DNA of 64,000 nucleotides from Paracoccus litorisediminis (GTDB taxonomy: Bacteria > Pseudomonadota > Alphaproteobacteria > Rhodobacterales > Rhodobacteraceae): NCBI RefSeq assembly GCF_009711205.1, contig NZ_WMIG01000010.1, positions 62,001 through 126,000 on the forward strand, read 5' to 3'. The translations under genes were made by a program, and so were the position numbers. This document shows positions 7,478-16,932 of the stretch, in pieces. The notes below the pieces were generated by a model. That model was given only the letters and a program-made list of their open reading frames with translations, was not told where the DNA came from and did not search any database. Numbering within the stretch: position 1 is the first letter of the stretch; every line of letters begins with the position of its first letter.

Positions 7478-8853
7478 ATCGCCGTGAATTGCTGCAATCG
7501 GCGGCCCTGATTGCCGTCCTCCCGATGCTGGGTCATGCCCAGACCGCGCCTGCCGGTGACGTGGCCACGACCGCGCATGACGCCTATATCCACCTGTTCC
7601 CGATGGTGGAAAACTATCTGTCGATCTATCAATGGATGCTCGACCCCTCGGGCAGTCAGTACAAGGGGCCGCCCAACGCCGTCCATAACGAGGCCCGCGT
7701 CTATACCCCCGCCGATACCGGTGTGGTGACGCCGAATTCGGACACGCCCTATTCCTACCTGATGATGGATCTGCGCGCCGAGCCTTTGGTGCTGACCCTG
7801 CCGCAGATCGAACCAGGGCGCTATTACTCGGCCCAGCTGATCGACCTTTACACCGACAACGTGGACTATCTGGGCACGCGTGTGGATGGGAATGACGGCG
7901 GAGATTTCCTGATCGCCGGACCCGACTGGAAGGGCGACCCGCCCAAGGGGGTCAAGCGGGTGATCCGAATGCCCACGCACCTTGCGCTGGCCTTCTTTCG
8001 CACGCAGCTGATGGGTTCGGACGACATGCCACGCGTGCAGGAAATCCAGAAAGGCTATCTGGCCGAGCCTTTGTCCAGCTTCACCGGAGCCGCCGCGCCG
8101 CCCGCCGCCCCGGCTATCGACTGGCCCAGGATCAGCCGGGAAACCGCGCAGCCGGATTTCTGGAAATACGCGAATTTCCTGCTGCAATTCGCACCGCCTT
8201 TGCCGTGGGAAGGCGACCTGCGCGCCCGCTTTGCCACCATCGGCATAGCCCCCGGCGCGCCATGGCCGCCCGAGGGGATGACCCCCGAAACGCTTGCCGC
8301 CATCACCACTGCCGCCGATGCGGCCAAGGCCGAGCTTGAGGACCGCGCGCATAAGCTGACGTCATCGGCCGGGATGTTCGGCACCCCCGAGGAAATGCGC
8401 GGCAAGGATGTCGAACGCGCCGTTGCAGCATTGGCCGGGCTATACGGCAATTCGACCGCCGAGGCGCTTTACCCCAACTTTCCGCTGGATGCGCAGGGTA
8501 ACCCGCTGGACGGGTCGAAATCGAACTATCGCCTGACTTTCACCAAGGACGCCATGCCCCCGGTCGATGCCTTCTGGTCGGTGACCATGTATGACGGCAA
8601 GACCCGGTTTCTGGTCGACAACCCGCTGAACCGCTACCTGATCAACTCGCCCATGCTGCCCGGTCTCAAGACCGCTAAGGATGGCAGCCTGACCCTGTAT
8701 CTGCAGCATGAAAGCCCCGGCCCGGATCTGGAAACGAACTGGCTGCCCGCGCCGGATGGGCCGATGAACGTGGTCATGCGGCTTTATCTGCCCAAGCCCG
8801 CCGCCATTGACGGCAGTTGGAAGCAGCCGCCGCTGGAACCCGTCCCGAAATAG
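7474..8853 (+). CDS. Exported DUF1254/DUF1214 protein 2, possible Tat substrate
   Basis: A 459-residue relative of the preceding protein, and longer. The N-terminus MNRRELLQSAALIAVLPMLGHA has a twin arginine followed by a hydrophobic run and AxA-like cleavage site, so Tat export is possible. An N-terminal DUF1254-like part (VVTPNSDTPYSYLMMDLRAEP) is followed by a C-terminal DUF1214-like part (DAFWSVTMYDGKTRFLVDN, then NVVMRLYLPKPA). Start and stop overlap with the upstream gene (ATGA) shows one operon. No catalytic site can be assigned. Confidence 0.85.
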   Translation: MNRRELLQSAALIAVLPMLGHAQTAPAGDVATTAHDAYIHLFPMVENYLSIYQWMLDPSGSQYKGPPNAVHNEARVYTPADTGVVTPNSDTPYSYLMMDLRAEPLVLTLPQIEPGRYYSAQLIDLYTDNVDYLGTRVDGNDGGDFLIAGPDWKGDPPKGVKRVIRMPTHLALAFFRTQLMGSDDMPRVQEIQKGYLAEPLSSFTGAAAPPAAPAIDWPRISRETAQPDFWKYANFLLQFAPPLPWEGDLRARFATIGIAPGAPWPPEGMTPETLAAITTAADAAKAELEDRAHKLTSSAGMFGTPEEMRGKDVERAVAALAGLYGNSTAEALYPNFPLDAQGNPLDGSKSNYRLTFTKDAMPPVDAFWSVTMYDGKTRFLVDNPLNRYLINSPMLPGLKTAKDGSLTLYLQHESPGPDLETNWLPAPDGPMNVVMRLYLPKPAAIDGSWKQPPLEPVPK

Positions 8854-8860
8854 CGGCGCG

Positions 8861-9904
8861 TCAGCCCGTGGCCAGTTCCTGCGCCAGTTGCCCGACCAGT
8901 TCGGTCGCGGGCAGCGCGCGGGCAAGCGGTGCACCCTGCCCTGCCCATTGCGCCGCGAATTCGAAATCTCCCTGACGCTGGGCGACGGCGAACAGCTGCT
9001 TGGCCGCGTCATAGGCACGGGGATAGGCGGCGGGGCGCGGGCTGCCGTCACGCTCGCAATAGTCGATGAAGCGGTTGACCATGCCCCGTGCCGGACGGCC
9101 CGACAACACCGGCGTCAACCGGGTATGCTGCGCGCGCGCACCCAGCAGGTTCTGGCGGTAGCTGGCATTGGCGGCGGATTCCGGGCAGGCGATAAAGACC
9201 GTGCCCAATTGCGCCGCCGCGGCGCCCAGCCGCAGGGCCGCGGCGATCCCCTGCCCGTCCATGATCCCGCCCGCCGCAATCACCGGCAGGCGGGTTCCCG
9301 CGACCAGCAGCCGAACCAGAACCGAAGTCGGCAGCCGCTCATCAGGGGCGGTCGGGTCGAACATGCCGCGATGGCCCCCGGCCTCGATCCCTTGGGCAAC
9401 GATGGCATCAACGCCAGCGACCTCGATCACGCGGGCCTCGGCGGCGTTCGTGGCGCTGGCCATGGTGAAAATGCCCAATTCGCGCAGCGCAGCGATCTGG
9501 TCCTGCGGCGGCAGGCCGAAATGAAAGCTGACGACAGCCGGGCGGGTGTCCAGCAGCATGCGGAATGCCTCATCGCCGCTGAGGAAACTGGGATAGATCT
9601 CCTCCAGCGCCAAGGGCGGTTGCACGCCGAATTCCGCGAAAAGCGGGACCAGAAAGCTCAGCCATTCCTGATCGGCATCGGGGTCGCGCGGCGCGGTCTG
9701 GTGGCAAAAAACGTTGACGTTGAAGGGCTTGGCGGTCAGGGCACGGGTTTCCTCGATGGCCGCGCGGGCTTGCGCGACCGTGCTGGCCCCGATCCCCAAC
9801 GAGCCCAGCCCGCCCGCATTCGACACTGCCGCTGCCAGCGCGGGCGTCGAGACCCCCGCCATTGGCGCCTGAATGATCGGCAGTTCCAATCCCAGATTCA
9901 ACAT
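8861..9904 (-). CDS. Nitronate monooxygenase (2-nitropropane dioxygenase family)
   Basis: A 347-residue FMN-dependent TIM barrel. It shows the family pattern: [25 protein letters not shown] at residues 10-34, GIEAGGHRG with the catalytic-base candidate His178, and the phosphate-binding [15 protein letters not shown] stretch. These enzymes oxidise toxic alkyl nitronates such as propionate 3-nitronate. Its stop lies 7 bases from the stop of the convergent DUF1254 gene, and it follows the paiB-like gene by 18 bases on the same strand, so both may share a transcript. Confidence 0.88.
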   Translation of the reverse strand: MLNLGLELPIIQAPMAGVSTPALAAAVSNAGGLGSLGIGASTVAQARAAIEETRALTAKPFNVNVFCHQTAPRDPDADQEWLSFLVPLFAEFGVQPPLALEEIYPSFLSGDEAFRMLLDTRPAVVSFHFGLPPQDQIAALRELGIFTMASATNAAEARVIEVAGVDAIVAQGIEAGGHRGMFDPTAPDERLPTSVLVRLLVAGTRLPVIAAGGIMDGQGIAAALRLGAAAAQLGTVFIACPESAANASYRQNLLGARAQHTRLTPVLSGRPARGMVNRFIDYCERDGSPRPAAYPRAYDAAKQLFAVAQRQGDFEFAAQWAGQGAPLARALPATELVGQLAQELATG

Positions 9905-9922
9905 CGCTTGCCTCCTCGTTCG

Positions 9923-10570
9923 TCAGCCTGCTTCCTGCGCCTTTCCCGCAGCGACTGCAATCATCGCCGCGCCAAGCGCGCTGTCGCCCTGATCGCAAAG
10001 AGCCTCTCCGGCGCTGTGGATATCGCGGGCCTCCTTGTTCTGGCTTAGCTTGAACTTGCCCTCCAGCCGGGTGATCTGGATTTCCAGCCCGACAATCGCC
10101 TTCAGCATCGCATCCAGATAGTCGCGCGGCGCATCGCCCATCTTCCATGGCACGGGCTGCGCGGCCTCATGCCGCTTGGTCAGAAAGGCCAAGTTATGGC
10201 GCAGGAAGCGTTCGTCATCGCGCAGGGTGACCCGGCCATGGGCATGGACCACGGCATAGTTCCAGGTCGGCACCTGCCGGTGCGTCTCGTGCTTGCTGGG
10301 ATACCAGTTGGGCGAGACATAGGCCTCGGCGGCGCGAAAGACGACCAGCACCTCGTCCCCGGTCGCCAGCTGCTGCCAGACTGGATTGGAGCGCGCGACA
10401 TGGCAGGTCAGGCTGCCAAGCGTGCCCTGATCGCGGAGCAAGTGAAAGGGGATGTGATTGGCATCCAGCCCGCCCGCGCCATGGGTGATCAGGATGCCCA
10501 AAGGGTGCTGATCGATCAGGTCGTGCAGGATCTGGGGACGGATTTCGGCGAAATGGGGCGGGATATACAT
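9923..10570 (-). CDS. PaiB-like FMN-binding split-barrel protein
   Basis: A 215-residue protein from the ATG at 10570, where the conserved MYIPPHFAEIRPQILHDLIDQHPLGILITH opening of the family begins; the frame stays open further upstream but without family similarity. It contains HVARSNPVW, YVSPNWYPSK and VPTWNYAVVHAHG, as in Bacillus PaiB and pyridoxamine-oxidase-like flavin proteins. The annotation as negative transcriptional regulator comes from B. subtilis and may not apply. It is divergent from a MocR regulator with a 108-base gap. Confidence 0.85.
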   Translation of the reverse strand: MYIPPHFAEIRPQILHDLIDQHPLGILITHGAGGLDANHIPFHLLRDQGTLGSLTCHVARSNPVWQQLATGDEVLVVFRAAEAYVSPNWYPSKHETHRQVPTWNYAVVHAHGRVTLRDDERFLRHNLAFLTKRHEAAQPVPWKMGDAPRDYLDAMLKAIVGLEIQITRLEGKFKLSQNKEARDIHSAGEALCDQGDSALGAAMIAVAAGKAQEAG

Positions 10571-10628
10571 GGCAGGTCCGGCTTGCAGGTGATACCCGCT
10601 TCTGCCATCGCGACTGGTCTGGAGGACA

Positions 10629-10661
10629 GGGCCAGTTTGTGGCAATTTTCGTGGGCCAGTT
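10629..10661. promoter_or_regulatory. Candidate MocR operator: direct repeats between paiB-like and MocR genes
   Basis: GGGCCAGTT occurs at 10629-10637 and again at 10653-10661, a 24-base period (just over two helical turns). Dimeric MocR proteins often bind direct repeats in the gap to the gene they control, so this is a sensible autoregulatory site. The repeat lies 18-50 bases ahead of the MocR start. Confidence 0.4.
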
Positions 10662-10678
10662 GCAGAAAGGCCAAGGAC

Positions 10679-12115
10679 ATGAGCGGCACGGGCGCGCGCC
10701 AGATCTGTCAGGAATTGCGCGATCAGATTCTGGGCGGAACATTGTCGCCGGGCGATAGCCTGCCCTCATCTCGCGCGCTTGCAGCTGAGCTGGGCGTGTC
10801 GCGCACCACCGTGACCACCGCCTACGACCAGCTTCTGGCCGAAGGCTATATCGAGGTCCGGCAGGGCGCGCGGCCAAGGGTCATCGCGTCGGCAATGCTG
10901 CCCGATGCCCCCCGCAAACCGCTGGCCAACGCACCCTCGGCGCTGTCCGCCTTTGGCCGCCGAATGGCCGCAATCCCGTCATGGCCCGAATACCGGCGCG
11001 AGGGGCTGGCGGTCGATTTCCGCCATGGCGATGTCGCGGCCGCAGATTTCCCGACCGCGCTTTGGCGCAAGGCGGTCTCGAACGCCGCCATGCAGCGCCC
11101 CGAGCGGCTGTCCTATCAGGACCCGCGCGGCACGGTGCGGCTGCGTCGGGCGCTGCAGGGCTATCTGTGGCGGGCGCGGATGTTGCACTGCGATCTGGAC
11201 CAGATCATCGTCGTCAACGGCTCGCAGCAGGGGCTGGACCTGTGCGCAAGACTGCTTCTGGACCCCACGGACAGCTTTGCCATCGAAAACCCCTGCTATC
11301 CGATGGCCCGCAATGTCTTTGCCGCGACCGGCGCGCGCGAGATCCCGCTGTCCGTGGACCGGGACGGGCTGATGACCGAGACGCTTGAGGGGGTTTCGGC
11401 GCGGCTGGTCTATCTGACCCCCTCGCACCAGTTTCCGCTGGGCGGGGTCATGCCCATGCTACGACGCAGCCGGGTGCTGGACTGGGCCGCCACCCAAGGG
11501 GCGTATGTGATCGAGGACGATTACGACGGCGAATACCGCTATGACCTCGACCCGGTGCCACCGCTGCACAAGCTGGATGACAATGGCCGGGTGATCTATC
11601 TGGGCACCGTCTCCAAGACCCTGTCGCCAACCCTGCGGCTGGGCTACATGGTGGTGCCGCGCGATCTGTCCGACGCCTTTGCCGCCGCCAAGCGCCTGAC
11701 CGACCGCCACGCCCCGGCGCTGGAGCAGGACGCCCTGGCCAGCCTGATCGAATCCGGCGTCTATGAGGCCCATATCCGCAGGATCAGGCGTCACCACAAT
11801 GACCGCCGCAGCGCCCTGATCGCCGCGCTGCAATGGCATTTCGGCCCGAAGCTGCGGATCGAGGGCGAGGCCGCGGGCCTGCATCTGGTCGCATGGTTCC
11901 CCCATATCCCGCATGAGCGCGAGGCCGCACTGATCCGCGCCGCCCATGCCCGTGGTCTGGGCCTGCATTCCATCGCGCCGCATTACTCGGCCATTGGGCA
12001 GCCCCGACCCGCCATGCCGGGTCTGGTCATGGGATATTCGGCGCTGAGCCTGCGCCAGATCGAAACCGGCGTCGGGATGCTGGCTTCGGTCCTTGAGGCC
12101 GGTCCCTGGGACTAG
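10679..12115 (+). CDS. MocR/PdxR-type GntR-family regulator with aminotransferase domain
   Basis: A 478-residue protein from the ATG at 10679. The first 75 residues form a GntR winged helix (LRDQILGGTLSPGDSLPSSR, then ELGVSRTTVTTAYDQLLAEGYIE). The rest is a fold-type I aminotransferase domain with the PLP lysine Lys313 in TVSKTLSPTLRLGY and the Asp of VIEDDYDGEY. Such proteins sense PLP or a PLP-amino-acid adduct. The gene is divergent from the paiB-like gene, itself a flavin split-barrel related to pyridoxamine oxidases, so a vitamin B6 link is plausible. Its stop overlaps the convergent lipid gene by four bases (CTAG). Confidence 0.92.
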   Translation: MSGTGARQICQELRDQILGGTLSPGDSLPSSRALAAELGVSRTTVTTAYDQLLAEGYIEVRQGARPRVIASAMLPDAPRKPLANAPSALSAFGRRMAAIPSWPEYRREGLAVDFRHGDVAAADFPTALWRKAVSNAAMQRPERLSYQDPRGTVRLRRALQGYLWRARMLHCDLDQIIVVNGSQQGLDLCARLLLDPTDSFAIENPCYPMARNVFAATGAREIPLSVDRDGLMTETLEGVSARLVYLTPSHQFPLGGVMPMLRRSRVLDWAATQGAYVIEDDYDGEYRYDLDPVPPLHKLDDNGRVIYLGTVSKTLSPTLRLGYMVVPRDLSDAFAAAKRLTDRHAPALEQDALASLIESGVYEAHIRRIRRHHNDRRSALIAALQWHFGPKLRIEGEAAGLHLVAWFPHIPHEREAALIRAAHARGLGLHSIAPHYSAIGQPRPAMPGLVMGYSALSLRQIETGVGMLASVLEAGPWD

Positions 12116-12750
12116 ACGCCTGCGCGCAGCTTGCTGACCAGCCGGGTCGCACGGCGCAAGGCGGTCAGGGCCGCGCCGATGGCGATGATCCACAACGCCG
12201 CGCGCAGGATATCACCTTGCCCGCCCCATAGCGGCTCGGCCAAGGACAGCAGCGCTGCGCCAGTGACCAGCGCCATGCGGTGCTGCTTGGCCATCGGTCC
12301 GGCGAAATCCGCGCCCGCGCCGCAGCCGATCCCCAATTGCCGGACATAGGCAGTCAGAAAGGCAAAGCTGACCGCCGCCCAGCCAAGTGCAGGCTGGCCC
12401 ACGCCCATGGCCACCCCCATCAGGATCAGCAGATCGGCGACCCGGTCGGGAAACTCGTTCCAGAACCCGCCATCGGGCGAGGCCCGCCCGGCCTCGATCG
12501 CGACCATGCCGTCGAACAGGTTGCACAGCAGCCGCAACTGGCAGAAGGCCGCGCCAAGGATCAGCCAGATCGCCCTGCCCTGTGCCTCGCCCGCCAGCCA
12601 GAAGCAGCCGCCCGCCAGCAGCGCGGCCCCGATCCCGGCAATCGAGATCTGGTTCGGGGTAATACCGGTTCCGGCCAGCCAGCGGGTGATGCGCGCGGCC
12701 CAGCGGGTGTCGCGGCTGGCAAGGGGGCGGCGATTTTCAGGCTCGGCCAT
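12112..12750 (-). CDS. CDP-alcohol phosphatidyltransferase family membrane enzyme
   Basis: A 212-residue membrane protein with about six helices. The catalytic signature is DGMVAIEAGRASPDGGFWNEFPDRVAD (described here by its Asp pairs near residues 92 and 115-119); it departs from the standard G-x3-D-x3-D spacing by having Glu where the third Asp usually is, as in a known subgroup. The family joins CDP-diacylglycerol or a CDP-alcohol to an acceptor alcohol. It is the last gene of a unit with the CdsA-like and acyltransferase genes, 3 bases after cdsA. The resemblance is to E. coli YnbA; the head group is unknown. Confidence 0.82.
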   Translation of the reverse strand: MAEPENRRPLASRDTRWAARITRWLAGTGITPNQISIAGIGAALLAGGCFWLAGEAQGRAIWLILGAAFCQLRLLCNLFDGMVAIEAGRASPDGGFWNEFPDRVADLLILMGVAMGVGQPALGWAAVSFAFLTAYVRQLGIGCGAGADFAGPMAKQHRMALVTGAALLSLAEPLWGGQGDILRAALWIIAIGAALTALRRATRLVSKLRAGV

Positions 12751-12753
12751 GGT

Positions 12754-13698
12754 TCATCCCAGTTTCCAGAAATATCGGGTGACGTGGAAAAAGATCGGCG
12801 CGGCGAACAGCACCGAATCCAGCCGGTCGATGAAACCGCCATGCCCGGCAATGGAATGGCCCCAGTCCTTGACGCCGCGATCACGCTTGATCGCCGACAT
12901 GACCAGCCCGCCCGCAAAGCCCATCATCGTGATCAGCAGGCTCATCCCCGCGGCCTGCAGCGGCGTAAAGGGCGTCATCCACCACAGGGCCGTGCCGATC
13001 AGCGTGGCGGACAGGCTGCCGCCGATGAACCCCTCGACCGTTTTCGAGGGCGAAAGCTTCGGCGCGATCTTGTGCCGCCCGATCAGCTTGCCCCAGACAT
13101 ATTGCAGCACGTCGCTAAGCTGCACGACGATCACCAGAAAGGCGATCAGCAGCACGCCCCGCCCGGCCGGAATGTTCAGGTTCAAAAGCGCCGGGACATG
13201 CGACACGCAGAAAACGCAGATCATCAGCGCCCATTGCATTTCCGCGATGCGGATCAGGTAGTTGCGGGTTTCCCCCGCCAAGGCCGAGATGATCGGCAGC
13301 AGCAGGAAAACATAGACCGGGATAAAGATCGAATAGAGCCCGTACCACTTGATCCAGACCAGCCAGAACTGCACCGGCAGCACGATGAAGAACGCCGCCG
13401 CCAGCGTGTTGTGATCGGCGCGGGTGGCGTTGGTCAGGGTCATGAACTCGCGCAGGGCGGCGAAAGAGCACAGCGCGAACAGCGCGATCACGCCCACATG
13501 CCCGCCAAGAAAGGCCAGCGCCAGGGCCAGCGTCATCACCCACCAGGCGCGGATGCGGTCGTTCAGGTTCTCGATGGCGGAGCTTTCGCCCTGCGGCGAA
13601 TAGCGCCGCGCCAGCGCCCAGCCGACGACGGATGCAAAGACCAGCACGCCGCCGATCCCGGCGATAACGGTCAGAAGGTCGGAACGTGCATCATCCAT
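12754..13698 (-). CDS. Phosphatidate cytidylyltransferase (CdsA-like)
   Basis: A 314-residue polytopic membrane protein with about eight helices. The C-terminal CDS signature is intact: SAIKRDRGVKDWG followed by HGGFIDRLDS near residues 265-292. It makes CDP-diacylglycerol from phosphatidic acid and CTP. Its start overlaps the stop of the acyltransferase gene by one base (TGATG), and the CDP-alcohol transferase follows at once. As a dedicated copy next to its supplier and consumer enzymes it resembles the E. coli YnbB type rather than the housekeeping cdsA next to dxr and frr, which is not in this window. Confidence 0.88.
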   Translation of the reverse strand: MDDARSDLLTVIAGIGGVLVFASVVGWALARRYSPQGESSAIENLNDRIRAWWVMTLALALAFLGGHVGVIALFALCSFAALREFMTLTNATRADHNTLAAAFFIVLPVQFWLVWIKWYGLYSIFIPVYVFLLLPIISALAGETRNYLIRIAEMQWALMICVFCVSHVPALLNLNIPAGRGVLLIAFLVIVVQLSDVLQYVWGKLIGRHKIAPKLSPSKTVEGFIGGSLSATLIGTALWWMTPFTPLQAAGMSLLITMMGFAGGLVMSAIKRDRGVKDWGHSIAGHGGFIDRLDSVLFAAPIFFHVTRYFWKLG

Positions 13699-14354
13699 CA
13701 GGTGGCCTCGGGCTGGGGTTTGAGCGACAGCAGCGCCGCGCGCGCGCGGTTCAGGAAATCGTCCTTGGCCTCATCCGGTGCGACATGCAGAGCCGCGCCG
13801 AAGATCACCTTGCACATCAGCGGCACGGGGATCAGCGCGCCCTTGGGCAGGACCCGGTTCAGGTTCTCGATCCAGACCGGGACCAGATCGACCTGCGGAC
13901 GCTGGCGGGCAAGGTGATAGAGGCCGCTTTTCAGGGGCAACAGCGCCTCGTCCGTCTGGTTGCGCGTGCCTTCCGGGAACACGATCAGCGACGCGCCGGC
14001 GTCCAGCGCCTCGGCCATCAGGTCGACCGGGCCGGTGGTGGTCTGCCCGTTATTGCGCTGGATCAGCAAAGCGTTGAACACATCCTGCCCGATGAAGCTG
14101 CGCAAGCGCCCCTTTTGCCAGTAATCGGCCCCGGCGACGGGTCGGGTCGCCTGCTGCTGGCGCGGCGGCAACACGGCCCAGATCAGGATGAAATCGCCAT
14201 GGCTCGCGTGATTGGCGAAATAGATGCGCTGCCGCACCTGACCGGGGTCTAGGCCCTGCCAGACCGGACGCACCGCCGTAACCGCGCGCGCGAAAAAGGT
14301 GATGGCCCGCCCGCTGAACTGCGCCAGCCCGCTGCGCATACCCTGAATCGCCAT
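13698..14354 (-). CDS. 1-acyl-sn-glycerol-3-phosphate acyltransferase-like protein (PlsC family)
   Basis: A 218-residue protein from the ATG at 14354, which has a purine-rich AAGGGGGGACGGG ahead of it. Motif I is NHASHGD (H-x4-D catalytic pair), motif III is FPEGTRN; a hydrophobic N-terminal helix anchors it to the membrane. The family acylates lysophosphatidic acid to phosphatidic acid, the substrate of the next gene. It heads the three-gene phospholipid unit (acyltransferase, CdsA-like, CDP-alcohol transferase) and is divergent from panB across 162 bases with no obvious operator. Confidence 0.88.
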   Translation of the reverse strand: MAIQGMRSGLAQFSGRAITFFARAVTAVRPVWQGLDPGQVRQRIYFANHASHGDFILIWAVLPPRQQQATRPVAGADYWQKGRLRSFIGQDVFNALLIQRNNGQTTTGPVDLMAEALDAGASLIVFPEGTRNQTDEALLPLKSGLYHLARQRPQVDLVPVWIENLNRVLPKGALIPVPLMCKVIFGAALHVAPDEAKDDFLNRARAALLSLKPQPEAT

Positions 14355-14516
14355 CCCGTCCCCCCTTGCCGTTCCCGACAAGGGGGTTATGGCAATATTG
14401 CGGGGGCGCGATCAACCACCCACGCCCGCGTGATTTCGGTTGCCACAGGGGGCGGCGCGCTTTATCGGGCCGCCTGCGGCGTCATGCGCCCGGATTTGCG
14501 ACAGGAGGAGACCCGG

Positions 14517-15347
14517 ATGAGCGCGACGCCCGACCGGCAGCATCGGATGACACCCAGCGATATCCTTGCCCGCAAGGGGCAGGCGCCGATCGCCTGTCTG
14601 ACCGCCTATACCACGCCCATGGCCCGGCTGGTGGACGCCCATTGCGATCTGGTGCTGGTGGGCGACAGCCTTGGCATGGTGCTGCACGGCTTGCCCTCGA
14701 CCGTGGGCGTCACAATGGAAATGATGATCCTGCATGGCAAGGCGGTGGCGCGCGGCATCGAACGCGCCTGTCTTGTCGTCGACATGCCCTTTGGCAGCTA
14801 TGAGGAATCCCCCCAGCAGGCCATGCACAACGCCGCCCGACTGATGTCGGAAACCGGCTGTCAGGCGGTCAAGCTGGAAGGCGGGCTGCACATGGCCGAG
14901 ACCGTGGCCTTTCTGGTCGCGCGCGGCATCCCGGTCATGGGCCATGTCGGCCTGACCCCGCAGGCGGTGAACACGCTGGGCGGCTACAAGGTGCAGGGCC
15001 GGGGCGAGGACGGCGCCCGCATCGAGGCCGAGGCCGCCGCGCTGGCCGAGGCCGGGGCCTTTGCCGTCGTTCTTGAAAAGCTGCCGCAAAGCCTTGGCGC
15101 GCGGATTACCGGCGCGATCCCGGTCCCGACCATCGGCATCGGTGCCGGGCCGGAATGCGACGGTCAGGTTCTGGTCGTCGATGACATGCTGGGCCTGTTC
15201 GGCGACTTCCGCCCGAAATTCGTGCGTCGCTATGCCGAGCTGGGCGACAGCGCCTCGGACGCCATCGCCGCCTATGCCGAGGATGTCCGCGCCCGCCGCT
15301 TCCCCGGCCCCGAACATGTCTTTGCCGATCAGGTGGCGCGGAAATGA
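14517..15347 (+). CDS. panB: 3-methyl-2-oxobutanoate hydroxymethyltransferase
   Basis: A 276-residue enzyme of pantothenate synthesis (alpha-ketoisovalerate plus methylene-tetrahydrofolate to ketopantoate). The start at 14517 follows a strong AGGAGGAG site. Metal-binding residues Asp50 (VGDSLGMV), Asp89 (VVDMPFGSY) and Glu121 (VKLEGG) are present, and [16 protein letters not shown] near residues 204-220 is diagnostic. Its stop overlaps the start of panC by ATGA, so the two are translationally coupled. Confidence 0.97.
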   Translation: MSATPDRQHRMTPSDILARKGQAPIACLTAYTTPMARLVDAHCDLVLVGDSLGMVLHGLPSTVGVTMEMMILHGKAVARGIERACLVVDMPFGSYEESPQQAMHNAARLMSETGCQAVKLEGGLHMAETVAFLVARGIPVMGHVGLTPQAVNTLGGYKVQGRGEDGARIEAEAAALAEAGAFAVVLEKLPQSLGARITGAIPVPTIGIGAGPECDGQVLVVDDMLGLFGDFRPKFVRRYAELGDSASDAIAAYAEDVRARRFPGPEHVFADQVARK

Positions 15348-16198
15348 CCCGGATCGTCCGCTCGCTGGCCGAGTTGCGCGACCTGACCCGCGACTGGCGC
15401 GCGGCGGGCGCGACGATCGGCGTCGTTCCCACGATGGGCGCGCTGCATGACGGGCATCTGAGCCTTGTCCGTGCGGCGCAGGCCGAATGCGACCGGGTGA
15501 TCGTGACGCTGTTCGTGAACCCGCGCCAGTTCAACAATGCCGAGGATTTTGCGAAATACCCCCGGACCGAGGATGCCGATGCGGCGATCCTGTCGCCGCT
15601 GGGCGCGGATGTGCTGTTCGTTCCCGACGCGGCCGAGGTCTATCCGCCCGGCCATGCCACCACGATTTCCGTCTCGGGCGTCAGCGAGCCGCTGGAGGGC
15701 GCACATCGCCCCGGCCATTTCGACGGCGTGGCGACGGTGGTGGCGCTGCTGTTCAACATGACGCAGGCGGATCGCGCCTATTTCGGCGAAAAGGACTGGC
15801 AGCAGTTGCAGGTCGTGCGCCGGATGGTCGCGGATCTGCACCTGCCCATCCAGATCGTGCCCTGCCCGGCCATTCGGGCGGCGGACGGGCTGGCGCTGTC
15901 CTCGCGCAATCAGCGGCTGTCGCCCGACGCGCGGGCGCGGGCGGCCTTGTTGCCCGCGGTGCTGCTGGACACGGCGGCACGGATCGAGGCGGGCGGGACC
16001 ATTTCCCCGACCCTTGCCGGGGCCACGGTAAAGCTGGTCGAGGCCGGGTTGTCCCCGGTCGAGTATCTTGAGCTGCGCGATGCCGAGAGCCTTGGCGAGG
16101 CACAGCCCGGACGACCCGCGCGCCTGCTGGTCGCGGCTTGGCTGGACGGCGTGCGGTTGATCGACAATGTCGCGGTCACACTCCCGGCGCAGGGCTAA
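15344..16198 (+). CDS. panC: Pantothenate synthetase
   Basis: A 284-residue enzyme joining pantoate and beta-alanine with ATP through a pantoyl-adenylate. The nucleotidyl-transferase motif is [11 protein letters not shown] (His35, His38), followed by [26 protein letters not shown] and [10 protein letters not shown], and the KMSKS-like SSRNQRLSP segment. The length is normal. It forms the panBC unit and ends four bases into the convergent osmoprotectant permease gene, so there is no room for a terminator between them. Confidence 0.97.
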   Translation: MTRIVRSLAELRDLTRDWRAAGATIGVVPTMGALHDGHLSLVRAAQAECDRVIVTLFVNPRQFNNAEDFAKYPRTEDADAAILSPLGADVLFVPDAAEVYPPGHATTISVSGVSEPLEGAHRPGHFDGVATVVALLFNMTQADRAYFGEKDWQQLQVVRRMVADLHLPIQIVPCPAIRAADGLALSSRNQRLSPDARARAALLPAVLLDTAARIEAGGTISPTLAGATVKLVEAGLSPVEYLELRDAESLGEAQPGRPARLLVAAWLDGVRLIDNVAVTLPAQG

Positions 16199-16932
16199 AC
16201 GCCCTGCCCGGCGGCACGGGCGGCGCGGCTCTCAAACCGTTGGAACAGGTGGTGGATCTGCACGGCGATGATGCCGACCACCATGCCGCCTTGCAGGACA
16301 AAGGCAGTGTTCGACGACAAAAGCCCGGCGATGATGACCTCGCCCAGGGTCTTGGCGGCGACCGTTGATCCGATGGTCGCCGTCCCCATCGAGATCACCG
16401 CCGTCAGCCGCATCCCGGCAAGGATCAGCGGCAGCGCCAGCGGCAGCTCGACCTGCCACAACCGCTGCCTGTCGGTCATGCCCATGGCGCGGGCGGCCTC
16501 GGCCACTTCGGGCGGCTGACCGGTCAGGCCCGCCAGCGTGTTTTCAAATACCGGCAGCAGGCCGTACAGAAACAGCGCAACCAGCGTGGGCGCAGTCCCA
16601 AACCCCATGACCGGCACGGCCAAGGCCAGCACCGCGACCGGCGGAAATGTCTGCCCGACCGAGGTGACGGTCCGCGCCAAGGGCAGGAACTCGCGCCCCG
16701 AGGGCCGCGTCACCAGCACCGCCAGAACCAGCGCCACCAGCGTCGAGGCGATCACCGCCACCGCGACGATGGCCAGATGCGAAAGCGTCAGGGCCAGCAG
16801 GCTGGTCTGGCCATAGATCGGCGGCGCGCCATTGCGGGTAAAGGGCCGAAACAGCGGCGCGAAGCTGTCAGGGCTCAGCAGAAAAATCAGCAAAAGCCCC
16901 GCCACCAGCGCCGGAAGGACGCGACCGATCAT
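16195..16932 (-). CDS. Osmoprotectant-type ABC transporter permease (YehW-like)
   Basis: A 245-residue integral membrane protein with about six helices and the EAA loop for ATPase contact ([27 protein letters not shown]). The position as the last gene of a four-gene set (binding protein, long permease, ATPase, short permease) is the same as in the E. coli osmF-yehYXW operon. It starts four bases inside the upstream ATPase gene. In the E. coli system the substrate is glycine betaine at low affinity; here it is not established. Confidence 0.85.
   Translation of the reverse strand: MIGRVLPALVAGLLLIFLLSPDSFAPLFRPFTRNGAPPIYGQTSLLALTLSHLAIVAVAVIASTLVALVLAVLVTRPSGREFLPLARTVTSVGQTFPPVAVLALAVPVMGFGTAPTLVALFLYGLLPVFENTLAGLTGQPPEVAEAARAMGMTDRQRLWQVELPLALPLILAGMRLTAVISMGTATIGSTVAAKTLGEVIIAGLLSSNTAFVLQGGMVVGIIAVQIHHLFQRFESRAARAAGQGV

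Noticed and set aside
10169-12115. A 648-codon frame suggesting a longer MocR protein
   Set aside because: Codons before 10679 are antisense to the paiB-like gene and show no domain; the GntR helix begins directly after the ATG at 10679.
12280-13917. A 545-codon plus-strand frame through the lipid genes
   Set aside because: Its product is a low-complexity string of Gln, Arg and Gly without any domain. It is antisense to three clearly real genes.
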